Assembly: GCA_903970165.1 (NCBI GenBank)
Contig: CAJCHZ010000126.1
Span: 1 to 64,000, forward strand
Length of the DNA stretch: 64,000 nt
Direction: 5' to 3'
Origin: Betaproteobacteria bacterium
GTDB taxonomy: Bacteria; Acidobacteriota; Terriglobia; Acidiferrales; UBA7541
A model generated the notes under the pieces. That model was not told the DNA's origin and ran no database searches. It saw nothing but the letters and a program-made list of their open reading frames with translations. Each line of letters starts with the position of its first letter. The stretch's first letter is position 1. A program made the translations under genes and the position numbers. This document shows positions 24,296-32,519 of this stretch, piece by piece.

Positions 24296-25710
24296 GCACC
24301 CTCCGGTTTTTCCGAGTCTGCGAACGGCCATTGTCGCATTGTACGGGTCCAGATAAGAAATGCGATCGCACCCAGTGCGATCTCCGCCAAGCCCCACTTT
24401 CTCGCTCCGCCCGTCTGCCAGAAAAGCCACGCCCAACCGAAAATGGTAAGCACCGCGGGTAGCGGGTAAAGCCACATTTTAAAGGGCAAACGCGCGCTTC
24501 CCCAGCGCTGCCTCAATATCATCACGCCAACCGCTTGTCCGATGAATTGCACGAGCAGCCGCATCGCAAGAATCCCGGCTATCGCCGTTTCGAGTTTCAG
24601 CGTCACGCTGAAAAGAAACGCAAGTCCGCCCAGCGCAAGCAGCGAAATGTGCGGAAAATGCTTCGTGGGATGCAGGCGCCCGAACACTGGGAAAAAGTTT
24701 CCGTCGAGCGCCGCCGAGTAAGGAACGCGCGAATATCCCAGAAGTACGGAAAACACCGACGCCAGTGCGATCCACAAGACCATCCACGTCGCCGCTTGCG
24801 CAGCGTGCTGCCCGTATAATCTTTCCACAAACGTGCTCACGATAAATTTCGACTCCTGCGCCTCCCGCCATGGCACAACTCCCAGAATGCTGGTCTGCAT
24901 GGCGAGGTAAAGCACCGTAATCCCCAGTATCGACAAAAAAATCCCGCGCGGAATATTCCGCTCCGGATCACGAATCTCTCCGCCAAGATGGCAGATGTTG
25001 TAGTAGCCCCAGTAGCTGTAAACCGTCTTCACCATCGCCGCGCCCAGTCCTGCGAACCAAAGCGTGTTTAGTGAAAACGCCCCGGGAGGAAAATCGAACG
25101 CCATCCTTGCATTAAAGTGAGTTGCCCCGCCCCAGATCAGCCAGAGTAGTGTGCCCACCACGCCAATCCACAGCAGCACGGAAATTTTCCCGATGGTCGT
25201 GATGCGCCGGTAAAGCAGCACCACAAGCACAAGCACTAATCCTCCCGAAATTGCTTTGGATTCCAGAGGCGTAAGCGGGTGCAGGTATCCTGCATAGCGC
25301 GCAAATCCGATAGAAGCTGATGCTACCGATAGCGGCCCCTGTACAAACGTCTGCCACACGAAAAGAAACGACATCAGCCGGCCCCACTTTCCCGGGCCGT
25401 ACGCCTCGCTCAAAAAAACATACGTTCCACCCGCCCGCGGCATGGCGGCGCCCAACTCGGACCACACAAATGCGTCGAGCGTCGCCAGCACCGCTCCAGC
25501 AATCCAGGCGATCAGAGCCTGCGGACCGCCCATTGCCTTGATCACCAGCGAAGTGACCACGAACGGCCCGATGCCCACGATCTCAATCATGTTGAGCGCC
25601 ACGGCCTCTTTAAGCCCGAGGCCGCGCTCAAGTCCCGAAGCTTTTTCCACCGATGGGCTGGCAGCTTTAACTGGATCGATCACTTTCGGCTCTTCGCGCG
25701 TGGGAATCAC
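24292..25710 (-). CDS. APC-family amino acid permease
   Basis: Secondary transporter of 472 residues with about 12 TM helices. After a charged N-terminal tail (about 1-30) comes GLKEAVALNMIEIVGIGPFV (TM1), then MPRAGGTYVFLSEAYG, the usual APC loop, and FFPVFGRLHPTKHFPHISLL near TM8-9. The start is GTG at 25710, without a strong ribosome site. Its stop overlaps the start of the PIG-L gene, so the pair is one transcriptional and translational unit. A link between importing an amino compound and deacetylating an N-acylated one is plausible, but inferred from position only. Confidence 0.88.
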   Translation of the reverse strand: MIPTREEPKVIDPVKAASPSVEKASGLERGLGLKEAVALNMIEIVGIGPFVVTSLVIKAMGGPQALIAWIAGAVLATLDAFVWSELGAAMPRAGGTYVFLSEAYGPGKWGRLMSFLFVWQTFVQGPLSVASASIGFARYAGYLHPLTPLESKAISGGLVLVLVVLLYRRITTIGKISVLLWIGVVGTLLWLIWGGATHFNARMAFDFPPGAFSLNTLWFAGLGAAMVKTVYSYWGYYNICHLGGEIRDPERNIPRGIFLSILGITVLYLAMQTSILGVVPWREAQESKFIVSTFVERLYGQHAAQAATWMVLWIALASVFSVLLGYSRVPYSAALDGNFFPVFGRLHPTKHFPHISLLALGGLAFLFSVTLKLETAIAGILAMRLLVQFIGQAVGVMILRQRWGSARLPFKMWLYPLPAVLTIFGWAWLFWQTGGARKWGLAEIALGAIAFLIWTRTMRQWPFADSEKPEGA

Positions 25711-25881
25711 GCCGCCGAGAATAGCAAATGCGCCTTGCAGGGGCTAACGCGCATTTGTTAGCCCTGTTCCATACGCGCCCGGGCCATTTCCGTTTGCAAC
25801 GGCCCTCGAACGTCTTAAACTCTTTGCGCGCAGGGTCTTCCAGCGCGCAAACGCTTTGCTGGATATTCGCCAGGTGCCTGC

Positions 25882-26862
25882 ATGAACTTCTTCCGCGTCC
25901 CACGTCGGGCCGCAATATTTCTGTGCGTCATAAGCTGGCCCGCTGCTTTCCTCGCAAAGCCCGCGAGCGCTCAAAAGCTCCATTTGCCAACGGGGGCCTC
26001 CGCCGCCGCCGACAAAATCTACGCCTTCGATCTCGACGCGGCCACCGCTGACGCGCAACGCATCCAAACCGAACTGCCCAACCATCCGATAGGCTACTTG
26101 TTGGAAGCCGAAGCCTTGTGGTGGAAACTCTGGGGCACCTCGGCGGAATTCCGGTTCGGCATGGTCGACGCCCGCCACCGCGCAAAACTCGCCGATGATC
26201 AGCGCTACTTCGACCTGGCGGCAAGAGCCTCAACGCTTGCCCTGGCCGAGCTCAAAAACCATGAGACCGCCGAAATGCACTTTTACGCTGGCATGGGCGA
26301 CGCGATGGCCGCACGCCTTTACGGTCTTCGCGGCGAAAATCGCGCCACCGCACGCGCCGGAGTCCGTGCTCGCGAACAGTTTCTCCGCGCTATCCAGCTG
26401 GACCCAGAACTCGTTGACGCCGACTTTGGACTCGGCCTTTACAACTATTATGCCGACACCCTCAGCTCCATCGCCAAAGTCCTCAGCTTCTTCATGGGCA
26501 TTCCTGGCGGCAACAAGCAGGAAGGTATCCGCCAATTGGAAAAGGACATGGAGGAAGGCGTCCTGACGCCATCCGAGGCGCGCTTCTACTTGGCCTTGAA
26601 TCTCCACCGTTACGATCAGCAGTACGAACGCGCCCTCGCCGTCCTTGGCCCGCTCGTCGAAAAATACCCTACCAACCCGCTCTTCCTATTTGCGCAAGGT
26701 GATTTACTCGCAAAACTCGCCCGCAAGGAGCAAGCCTTGGCCTGCTATCGCGCCGCAGCCGCTCTCTCCATTCAAGACCCCGAGTGCCGCAAGCATCTTC
26801 AGGAGCTTCTGAAGGCGGCGATTGCCGGCCAGGCAAGCGTCGCCGCCCCCGGGACCCATTGA
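25882..26862 (+). CDS. Exported TPR-like protein of unknown function
   Basis: 326 residues with a signal peptide (about 1-30, AIFLCVISWPAAFLAKPASA). The rest is alpha-helical with tetratricopeptide-like helical pairs: PNHPIGYLLEAEALWWKLWG, FLRAIQLDPELVDADFGLGL, FYLALNLHRYDQQYERALAV and FLFAQGDLLAKLARKEQALA. It probably acts as a periplasmic or surface scaffold. The next gene is 304 bases away; that gap (26863-27166) contains a TTGACC hexamer near 26915 but no clear gene or RNA that I can recognise. Confidence 0.75.
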   Translation: MNFFRVPRRAAIFLCVISWPAAFLAKPASAQKLHLPTGASAAADKIYAFDLDAATADAQRIQTELPNHPIGYLLEAEALWWKLWGTSAEFRFGMVDARHRAKLADDQRYFDLAARASTLALAELKNHETAEMHFYAGMGDAMAARLYGLRGENRATARAGVRAREQFLRAIQLDPELVDADFGLGLYNYYADTLSSIAKVLSFFMGIPGGNKQEGIRQLEKDMEEGVLTPSEARFYLALNLHRYDQQYERALAVLGPLVEKYPTNPLFLFAQGDLLAKLARKEQALACYRAAAALSIQDPECRKHLQELLKAAIAGQASVAAPGTH

Positions 26863-27166
26863 AAAGGTTAGGGTTGCCCCGTCCTTCCGTCTTCCCTCCG
26901 CCTCCTAATTGCTCATTGACCTTTCTTCAGGGACAATGGTAATCAGGTAGGGTTGAACGGACCCGTTCTTACAGGGCTTGCGGCTCTAGAGTGCGCCGCA
27001 CGGGCCGGACAAGGTTTGCGTTATCCCGGCACCGCTGGGGTCAACGCGCTGCGCGATTTGCGCATCTCACCGAAAAACATGCTGGCCGCCGGGGGGTTCC
27101 CCGCCGTTTGTCCAGATAGGTTGCTCCCGCCCTGCGGGATAACCAGTTGCTTATGAAGGAGTCTCG

Positions 27167-28705
27167 ATGATGCGGTCCTTGACAGCCATTGCTGTCGCTT
27201 TTGCGGCGCTTTTCGCCGCCACAAGCTGCAATGATTACGGCAACACTTTTCAATCCGACACCGGCGCTCAGATCTATTTTATTTCCCCTTCCAATATCAC
27301 CGCCTGTGTCTCGACGGCGACCGTCACCTGCCCCAACTTGCCGATTTTGTTGAGCGGCGGCGGCTTTGTTCAGAACACCTATGTCACTTGGGACCAGCAT
27401 AAAATACCCACAACGACCACGACGGATTCCGCCGGAGACCTCATCACCACCAGCATCACCGGCACTATTCCGGCCTCGGACTTGACCAAGCCAGGCAGGC
27501 ACTTCGTGCAGACGCAGAGTCCCTTTTCCGGGACGGGTGAAAACGGGCTTTCCAATCCCGTGGCTTTCTTCGTCAATCCTCCTCCCAACCCGGTTCCCAC
27601 GATTACCAGCGTCACTCCCAACACAGCCACAGCCGGCAGCGCAAGCACGCCCATTACAATTACGGGGACGAATTTTCTCTTGACCACAGACCCCACCGGC
27701 GGCTCGCAGGTCAATTGGAATACCGCAACGCAGGTGACTCTCACGGTCACAAACATTACTTCCACGCAAATCCAGGCAACGATCACAGCTGCTGAGCTTG
27801 CCAATTCCGGCAGCGCGACGGTGACCGTTTACAATCCCCCCGCGCCTCCGACGGCTGGATGCACTGTCGGCGTCAATTGCGGCGGAAACGGCGGCGGCGG
27901 TACCAGCAACGGCGTGACCTTTACCATCTCTGCCGGTAATGGATTAGCACAAGCGAACGCTTCGGTAGAACAGGAAACACCCGCCGTTAGCCTGGATGGT
28001 CGCTATGTGGCCTACGCCGCTTCGCAGAACGGTCACTCCCAAATCTTCGCTCGCGACACCTGTCAGGGCGCAGCCTCTTCCTGTCAGCCGAGCACCCTTC
28101 TCATTTCCGCCGCGCTCGATGGCACGCCAGGCAGCGACGATAGTCATGCCCCTTCCATGAGTTCCGACGGGCGGTATGTCGCGTTCAGTTCAGCGGCGGC
28201 GAACTTGGTTGCTGAGTCCACGACCTCGAGTACAGGACGCCAGGTTTATCTGCGCGACACCTGCTTCGGCGCCGCTCCCTCCTGCAGTCCCTCGACCCAG
28301 CTCATTTCCACCGATCCCAACGGAGCTCTTGGTGGAACAGAAGGCATCCTCCCGTCCGTAAGTGCATCGGGGCGCTTCGTAGCTTTCCTCGCTGTCACCC
28401 AAACGCAGGCCGCCTCGGCAACTCCAACCGGGAAGAAATCCGCCGCCACTACGACAAACAGCGGCTATAGCCAGATATTTGTTCGCGACACCTGCTTGGG
28501 CGCCTCAAATTGCACCCCGGCTACTACCCGCATTTCGCTCCAACCGGCCGATTCCTCGGGCTCTTCAACGAAACCAGCCGGTCCAGCCATCAGCGGCAGC
28601 GCCAGCAACGTCGCTCTTGCAGGCGGCAATACGGCCACTTTGTTCACGCACTCTGTAGCTGTAGGCGATAGCGTTTTTCTGGCCCTGACAAAAAACCAGC
28701 CTTAA
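27167..28705 (+). CDS. Secreted TIG/beta-propeller surface protein with repeated RDTC motif
   Basis: 512 residues. The N-terminal hydrophobic segment ending LFAATSC may be a lipoprotein signal. Two IPT/TIG immunoglobulin-like domains follow (about 30-135, then 140-230, with TITSVTPNTATAGSASTPIT), then a Gly-rich linker and PD40/WD40-like propeller blades (VSLDGRYVAYAASQNGHSQI, MSSDGRYVAFSS, VSASGRFVAFLAV). After each blade comes a repeated QIF-RDTC-GA-SC-PST-LIS unit (three copies), each with paired cysteines. The start has AAGGAG upstream; ATGs at 27167 and 27170 are equivalent. It probably acts at the cell surface; the ligand is unknown. Confidence 0.75.
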   Translation: MMRSLTAIAVAFAALFAATSCNDYGNTFQSDTGAQIYFISPSNITACVSTATVTCPNLPILLSGGGFVQNTYVTWDQHKIPTTTTTDSAGDLITTSITGTIPASDLTKPGRHFVQTQSPFSGTGENGLSNPVAFFVNPPPNPVPTITSVTPNTATAGSASTPITITGTNFLLTTDPTGGSQVNWNTATQVTLTVTNITSTQIQATITAAELANSGSATVTVYNPPAPPTAGCTVGVNCGGNGGGGTSNGVTFTISAGNGLAQANASVEQETPAVSLDGRYVAYAASQNGHSQIFARDTCQGAASSCQPSTLLISAALDGTPGSDDSHAPSMSSDGRYVAFSSAAANLVAESTTSSTGRQVYLRDTCFGAAPSCSPSTQLISTDPNGALGGTEGILPSVSASGRFVAFLAVTQTQAASATPTGKKSAATTTNSGYSQIFVRDTCLGASNCTPATTRISLQPADSSGSSTKPAGPAISGSASNVALAGGNTATLFTHSVAVGDSVFLALTKNQP

Positions 28706-28724
28706 CCACAGTTTGCTTACTTGC

Positions 28725-28761
28725 AAAAAAATGCCGAGGTGCATTTTGTGCGCCTCGGCAT
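28725..28761 (-). terminator. Intrinsic terminator behind the minus-strand gene at 28826
   Basis: A 13-bp stem (28731-28743 with 28749-28761, one G-U pair) with loop TTTTG is followed on the minus strand by TTTTTT. It lies 65 bases past the stop of the minus-strand membrane protein gene and 20 bases past the stop of the convergent plus-strand gene, so it may serve both, although only the minus direction has a T-tract. Confidence 0.8.
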
Positions 28762-28825
28762 CTGCCCTTGTATCCAATTTTAGAATTCGAAATTGTCCCC
28801 AGAAATGTCGCTCTCGCACGCTCTA

Positions 28826-29416
28826 TCACGGAGCGGCGGTCGCCCCCGGTTCCGCGGCCACGGCCGGTTTAGCGTAACGGATCAGCGAAATCTTTGTACC
28901 TCCTGAATCCTCGGTTAGCGCCACAACGCGTATCATCTGGTCGCGCTCCGCCAGGAAGGAGATGGCCTCCGCGGGAATATTCGCGTTCGTGAAAATCTCG
29001 GGTGCCGGGTTTTCCCCCGCGCCGTGCCGCGTGAACTCCGGGCTTAAATGCTTGCCGAACCAACCGTCCACCGCATCCCGCGTATCCCCCGTATGGTAGG
29101 TCGAAATATTAAGACCGCGCCGCGCTTCCTTGATCGCCGCCATCGCCGTTTCATCATCCGGCACAACCAGAGACGACCGCGGGTAAACGGGCAGGCCCGG
29201 ACCTATTTCCGTTTCCTTCTCCAGCCGGAAGCTTCCACCCGGAGTCCGCAAAGTCTCTTTGGCGGTTGCCGCCGACAATCCCATAGAACGTACCGCCCGG
29301 TTCGCCACGAACAGGCCCCCGCCTAAAAGGCCGCCCAGGCCCAGAAACAAAGCAATCATCATCCACAGGAGGGATTTTGAACTCGACGAATTGCCGGATG
29401 CGGATTCTTCTGCCAT
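28826..29416 (-). CDS. Single-pass membrane protein of unknown function
   Basis: 196 residues. The ATG at 29416 has GGGAGA about 10 bases upstream; the frame continues upstream without family features. One TM helix (about 17-40, WMMIALFLGLGGLLGGGLFVAN) precedes an extracytoplasmic domain: PGLPVYPRSSLVVPDDE, ISTYHTGDTRDAVDGWFGKH and MIRVVALTEDSGGTKISLIR. The domain resembles periplasmic hypothetical proteins of Acidobacteriota in general character, but I cannot name a family. It has its own terminator. A divergent promoter region separates it from nothing recognisable upstream. Confidence 0.7.
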   Translation of the reverse strand: MAEESASGNSSSSKSLLWMMIALFLGLGGLLGGGLFVANRAVRSMGLSAATAKETLRTPGGSFRLEKETEIGPGLPVYPRSSLVVPDDETAMAAIKEARRGLNISTYHTGDTRDAVDGWFGKHLSPEFTRHGAGENPAPEIFTNANIPAEAISFLAERDQMIRVVALTEDSGGTKISLIRYAKPAVAAEPGATAAP

Positions 29417-29640
29417 GGACAATCTCTCCCAAGCGGGCACAACTCGCCCTACCCTTAGTTTGGCAGATTTGCCCCCATCGCCAGCGCCAAAGCTTCCAAC
29501 CTGTGCTCTAAAATGTCCCTGTTCTTCCGTCCAGCCCAAAAATGTTTGCCGCACGGCTCATGCAAGCGCGGCAGGGACTGGTGTCCACAAGGATCGTCTC
29601 AACAACGTGCCGTATTTCTCGACCATCGCTCTCGCCCAGG

Positions 29641-29676
29641 GTGTCATCCCGAGCGAAGCGAGGGACCTGCTTTTTC
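29641..29676. repeat. REP-like dispersed element (CCCGAGCGAAGCGAGGG core)
   Basis: The core at 29647-29665 is a small imperfect hairpin (TCCC..GC-GAA-GC..GGGA) followed by ACCTGCTTTTTC. Near-identical strings are, to my knowledge, widespread in acidobacterial and other soil genomes as intergenic repeats. Only one copy is visible here. It sits 34 bases behind the glpX stop codon. Confidence 0.55.
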
Positions 29677-29709
29677 TTCCCGCTCTCAACTTTGCAACTG
29701 CCACTAAAG

Positions 29710-30696
29710 CTAATTAAATCTCACCTTCACGTCCGGCCTCTTATCCAGATGTACCGAATCCACAAATCGAACTTGCCGGTCATCCAGCGTCAAAATCATG
29801 GACGACGTCCGCACGCCCTCCCCAAAAAACCGCACGCCCTTCAAAAGGTTTCCATCGGTAACCCCTGTGCACGCAAAGATCATCTTCTTGCCTGGCGCCA
29901 GATCTTCCGTGTCATAAACCCGCTTTGGGTCTTTAACTCCCATCTTCTCCAGCCGAATTTGATCCTCCGGCTTCCCAATCACTAGACGCGCCAGTATCTG
30001 TCCATTCAAGCACCGCAAAGCCGCTGCCGTCAGCACACCTTCCGGAGCCCCGCCAATACCCATCACCGCATGCACGCCCGTTCCAACCACTGCCGCGGAT
30101 ATCCCAGCCGACAAATCCCCGTCGCCAATCAACCGAATCCGCGCTCCAGCCCGCCGAATCTCCTCGATCAGTTTTTCATGCCGCGGTCGGTCCAGCACGA
30201 TAATCACAAGGTCTTCCACATCCCTGGCGAGCCGCTTTGCGATGGACTTCAAATTGTCCGTAACCGGAGCATCCAGATCGACTGCCCCCTTGCACGATGG
30301 CCCCACAACAATTTTTTCCATGTACAAATCCGGCGCATGCAAAAGTCCGCCCCTCTCGCTTGCCGCCAGCACCGCGATGGCATTGCCTGCTCCGGTAGCG
30401 CAGAGGTTCGTCCCTTCCAACGGATCCACGGCAATATCCACCTCGGGAAAAAGCGCCTTCGGCGCATGCGTAGCCAGCCCCACTTTTTCCCCGATATACA
30501 GCATCGGCGCCTCATCGCGCTCACCCTCGCCAATAACGATCGTCCCATCCATTTGCACCGCGTCCATCGTCTTGCGCATCGCTTCCACGGCCACTTCGTC
30601 CGCTTTATGACGGTCGCCAAATCCCATCGTCCGCGCTGCCGCAACGGCTCCATTCTCCACAACGCGCAAAAATTCCAGGCTAAGCTGTTCTTCCAT
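29710..30696 (-). CDS. glpX: Class II fructose-1,6-bisphosphatase
   Basis: Hydrolyses fructose 1,6-bisphosphate to fructose 6-phosphate in gluconeogenesis. 328 residues, the normal GlpX length. Family motifs are VEAMRKTMDAVQMDGTIVIG, GEGERDEAPMLYIGEKVG (metal-binding acids) and VDPLEGTNLCATG, plus IGGAPEGVLTAAALRCLNGQ and FACTGVTDGNLLKGVRF. The ATG at 30696 has GGGAGA upstream. It is monocistronic with a long empty region in front of it. Confidence 0.97.
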   Translation of the reverse strand: MEEQLSLEFLRVVENGAVAAARTMGFGDRHKADEVAVEAMRKTMDAVQMDGTIVIGEGERDEAPMLYIGEKVGLATHAPKALFPEVDIAVDPLEGTNLCATGAGNAIAVLAASERGGLLHAPDLYMEKIVVGPSCKGAVDLDAPVTDNLKSIAKRLARDVEDLVIIVLDRPRHEKLIEEIRRAGARIRLIGDGDLSAGISAAVVGTGVHAVMGIGGAPEGVLTAAALRCLNGQILARLVIGKPEDQIRLEKMGVKDPKRVYDTEDLAPGKKMIFACTGVTDGNLLKGVRFFGEGVRTSSMILTLDDRQVRFVDSVHLDKRPDVKVRFN

Positions 30697-31376
30697 GATT
30701 GAAATTCTCCCGGCGGGGCCTGCCCACTCTACACAACGTGCATCCTAGTCTAAACAGGTTCCGCCGGTCGAGACGCGCGGCTTTTCCGCCTGTCGCCAAT
30801 CAGACAGTTCCCCTGCAGTATCAATAAGCCGTCGGCCCGCTCGGCAGGGCTAGGTAATGAGACACAATAGGCGCGACGTAAATCGGTAGCCCTAATTTTT
30901 CCCAACGGCTCTGCAATCTGCCCACCCCAAGCGCAGGGTCTTCCTTTTTTTACCCCAAGGAGGAGTTGAGGACGGCCGGTCCGCTATTGCCACGCCAACT
31001 TTTCGTCCATCTCCAACCCCATCAAACGCGTACACTCGCTTTCCCGGCGATTCGAATGAGTACCACAGAAGAAATAAGGGGCAAAGTTATCACAAGCGAC
31101 ATCAGATCCCACCTGTATTAATCTGCGTCCATGCGTTCCATCACTACTTTGCCGCACTAGGTTTGCTCCCCACGTCTTTCCATCAATAGCGCAGTCAGCT
31201 CTTTACCTGGCTGTTCTTTTTGCCTGTGGCCGCTTCGGGTAGGCTGAAATCTCGGCCGGAGCGGATAAGTATCTGTAGAATGAACACTTATGAATCTGTA
31301 TCCCAATAAACGACTTTAACATCCTCTAGAAGGAACGCTTACGAGAAAAGCAGGGTGAGGGGTCCTATTCCTATCA
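30697..31376. other. Long intergenic region (680 bp), no gene recognised
   Basis: No convincing coding frame or RNA motif on either strand. It holds the glpX upstream region near 30697-30760 and, near 31262-31295, the short arms ATAAGT and ACTTAT around a TGTAGAATGAAC spacer. The composition is more mixed and AT-richer than the neighbouring genes. It could be decayed coding DNA, but I cannot identify a parent. Confidence 0.5.
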
Positions 31377-32057
31377 TTAACTACATTCCACCATCGTAAT
31401 CGCCAAATTCTTCCCGGACCCGTGCTCTCGTAACAACCCAGCCATTCTCTCCGCAAAAGCCATAAGTCCCTGCGCACCGCCGAACGAAATGAGAATCGCA
31501 AGGACACGCTTCGTAGCCGCCGTCACCATGGTCCGCTCTGAGTCGCTCGTAGGACTCCCATGCGGCCCCACCGCATCGCTCAACACCGCCAGCCCTTCCA
31601 AATTTAGATCGTATTTCCCGATTCCCTTATACGTTTCCCCCTCGCGCCCCACTCGAAAGACAATGTCTCCCTGTACATGCGCCAGGTCATACAGCCCAAT
31701 TGGGAGGCGGCTCTCTACGCTCACCAAATTAATGATGTCTACGACATTACTGATGCGCGGTAATCCCTTCCCCGCGATTACCCGCCGAAGCAACGCCTCC
31801 GCCGAGCCGCGATACCGTGCCGGATCCTTGCCGAGCGCCTTATACCCGGCTCGCGTCGCCACAATCGGCTGGGCCTCCAGCACTGACTTCGGTTCTGGCA
31901 ACTTCAAAATCTTCTCTTCGCAAGCTCGTAGTTCGTGCTCCAGCGCTTCCGGCGTCGCCCCAGCCTCCACCTCAGCCGCGACGCACGCCAAAGCCACCCG
32001 CGGGCAGTTCGCCTTCAGTCCCTCATCGATGGTCACAATCGGCATGGCGGTATTCAC
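31377..32057 (-). CDS. Free-standing B3/B4 (PheRS-beta editing-like) domain protein
   Basis: 226 residues built from a single B3/B4 domain, as in the editing module of the phenylalanyl-tRNA synthetase beta chain. Typical segments are RYRGSAEALLRRVIAGKGLP, ISNVVDIINLVSVESRLPIG, YDLAHVQGDIVFRVGREGE and YKGIGKYDLNLEGL. Relatives are widespread as uncharacterised proteins; removal of a mischarged amino acid from tRNA or a related hydrolytic role is plausible but unproven. The start is GTG at 32057 or ATG at 32045. It lies 87 bases downstream of tRNA-Val on the same strand and may be co-transcribed with it. Confidence 0.85.
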   Translation of the reverse strand: MNTAMPIVTIDEGLKANCPRVALACVAAEVEAGATPEALEHELRACEEKILKLPEPKSVLEAQPIVATRAGYKALGKDPARYRGSAEALLRRVIAGKGLPRISNVVDIINLVSVESRLPIGLYDLAHVQGDIVFRVGREGETYKGIGKYDLNLEGLAVLSDAVGPHGSPTSDSERTMVTAATKRVLAILISFGGAQGLMAFAERMAGLLREHGSGKNLAITMVECS

Positions 32058-32144
32058 TCACTCCACGAACAGGGGGGCAGTCTTTCACGTTTTAGGCGGA
32101 TTTGAAACGCTCTTTGACGAGGGCAATCTGATCGGAAAGAAGAA

Positions 32145-32221
32145 TGGTAGGCCCGTGCGGACTCGAACCGCAGACCTCGTCCGTGTCAAGGACGCGCTCT
32201 AACCAACTGAGCTACGGGCCT
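32145..32221 (-). tRNA. tRNA-Val (anticodon GAC)
   Basis: A 77-base tRNA on the minus strand. The acceptor AGGCCCG pairs with CGGGCCT, with discriminator A and an encoded CCA. The D-arm is GCTC/GAGC, the anticodon stem CGTCC/GGACG has loop TTGACAC (anticodon GAC, valine), and the T-arm is TGCGG-TTCGAGT-CCGCA. The 298 bases up to the next gene (32222-32519) hold no gene that I can see. Confidence 0.95.
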
Positions 32222-32519
32222 AACGCCCACCTAGTTTAGCACGACCTCCGGCGACATCGCTCCATCCGGCGCTCAGGTAGGCAGGAAAAAACATCATCCT
32301 CTGTCTCGCTGCAGCAATAACATTCTAACGGCTCCAAGCCATCCACGAAACTCCATTAGCTTAACGTGTCCTCAGCGCAAGGTCGAAAGGGAGTTTGTCT
32401 CAAGCAGGTAGGTTTGTGGTGGCAGGTTCGGGCCCGGGAAGTTGACCTCCCAGCAACATTTCTTTTGCGGGGCGCGGCGACGGTGGTACGCTTTGCAATG
32501 GGATACGTGGAGGGTTGAA

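Noticed and set aside
24296..24475. N-terminal extension of the PIG-L protein
   Set aside because: It would overlap the permease gene by 180 bases and move the signal peptide inward; the GTG at 24295 with GGAGG is better.
26863..27166. Riboswitch or small RNA before the TIG/propeller gene
   Set aside because: GC-rich with some local pairing, but no conserved motif that I can recognise and no terminator.
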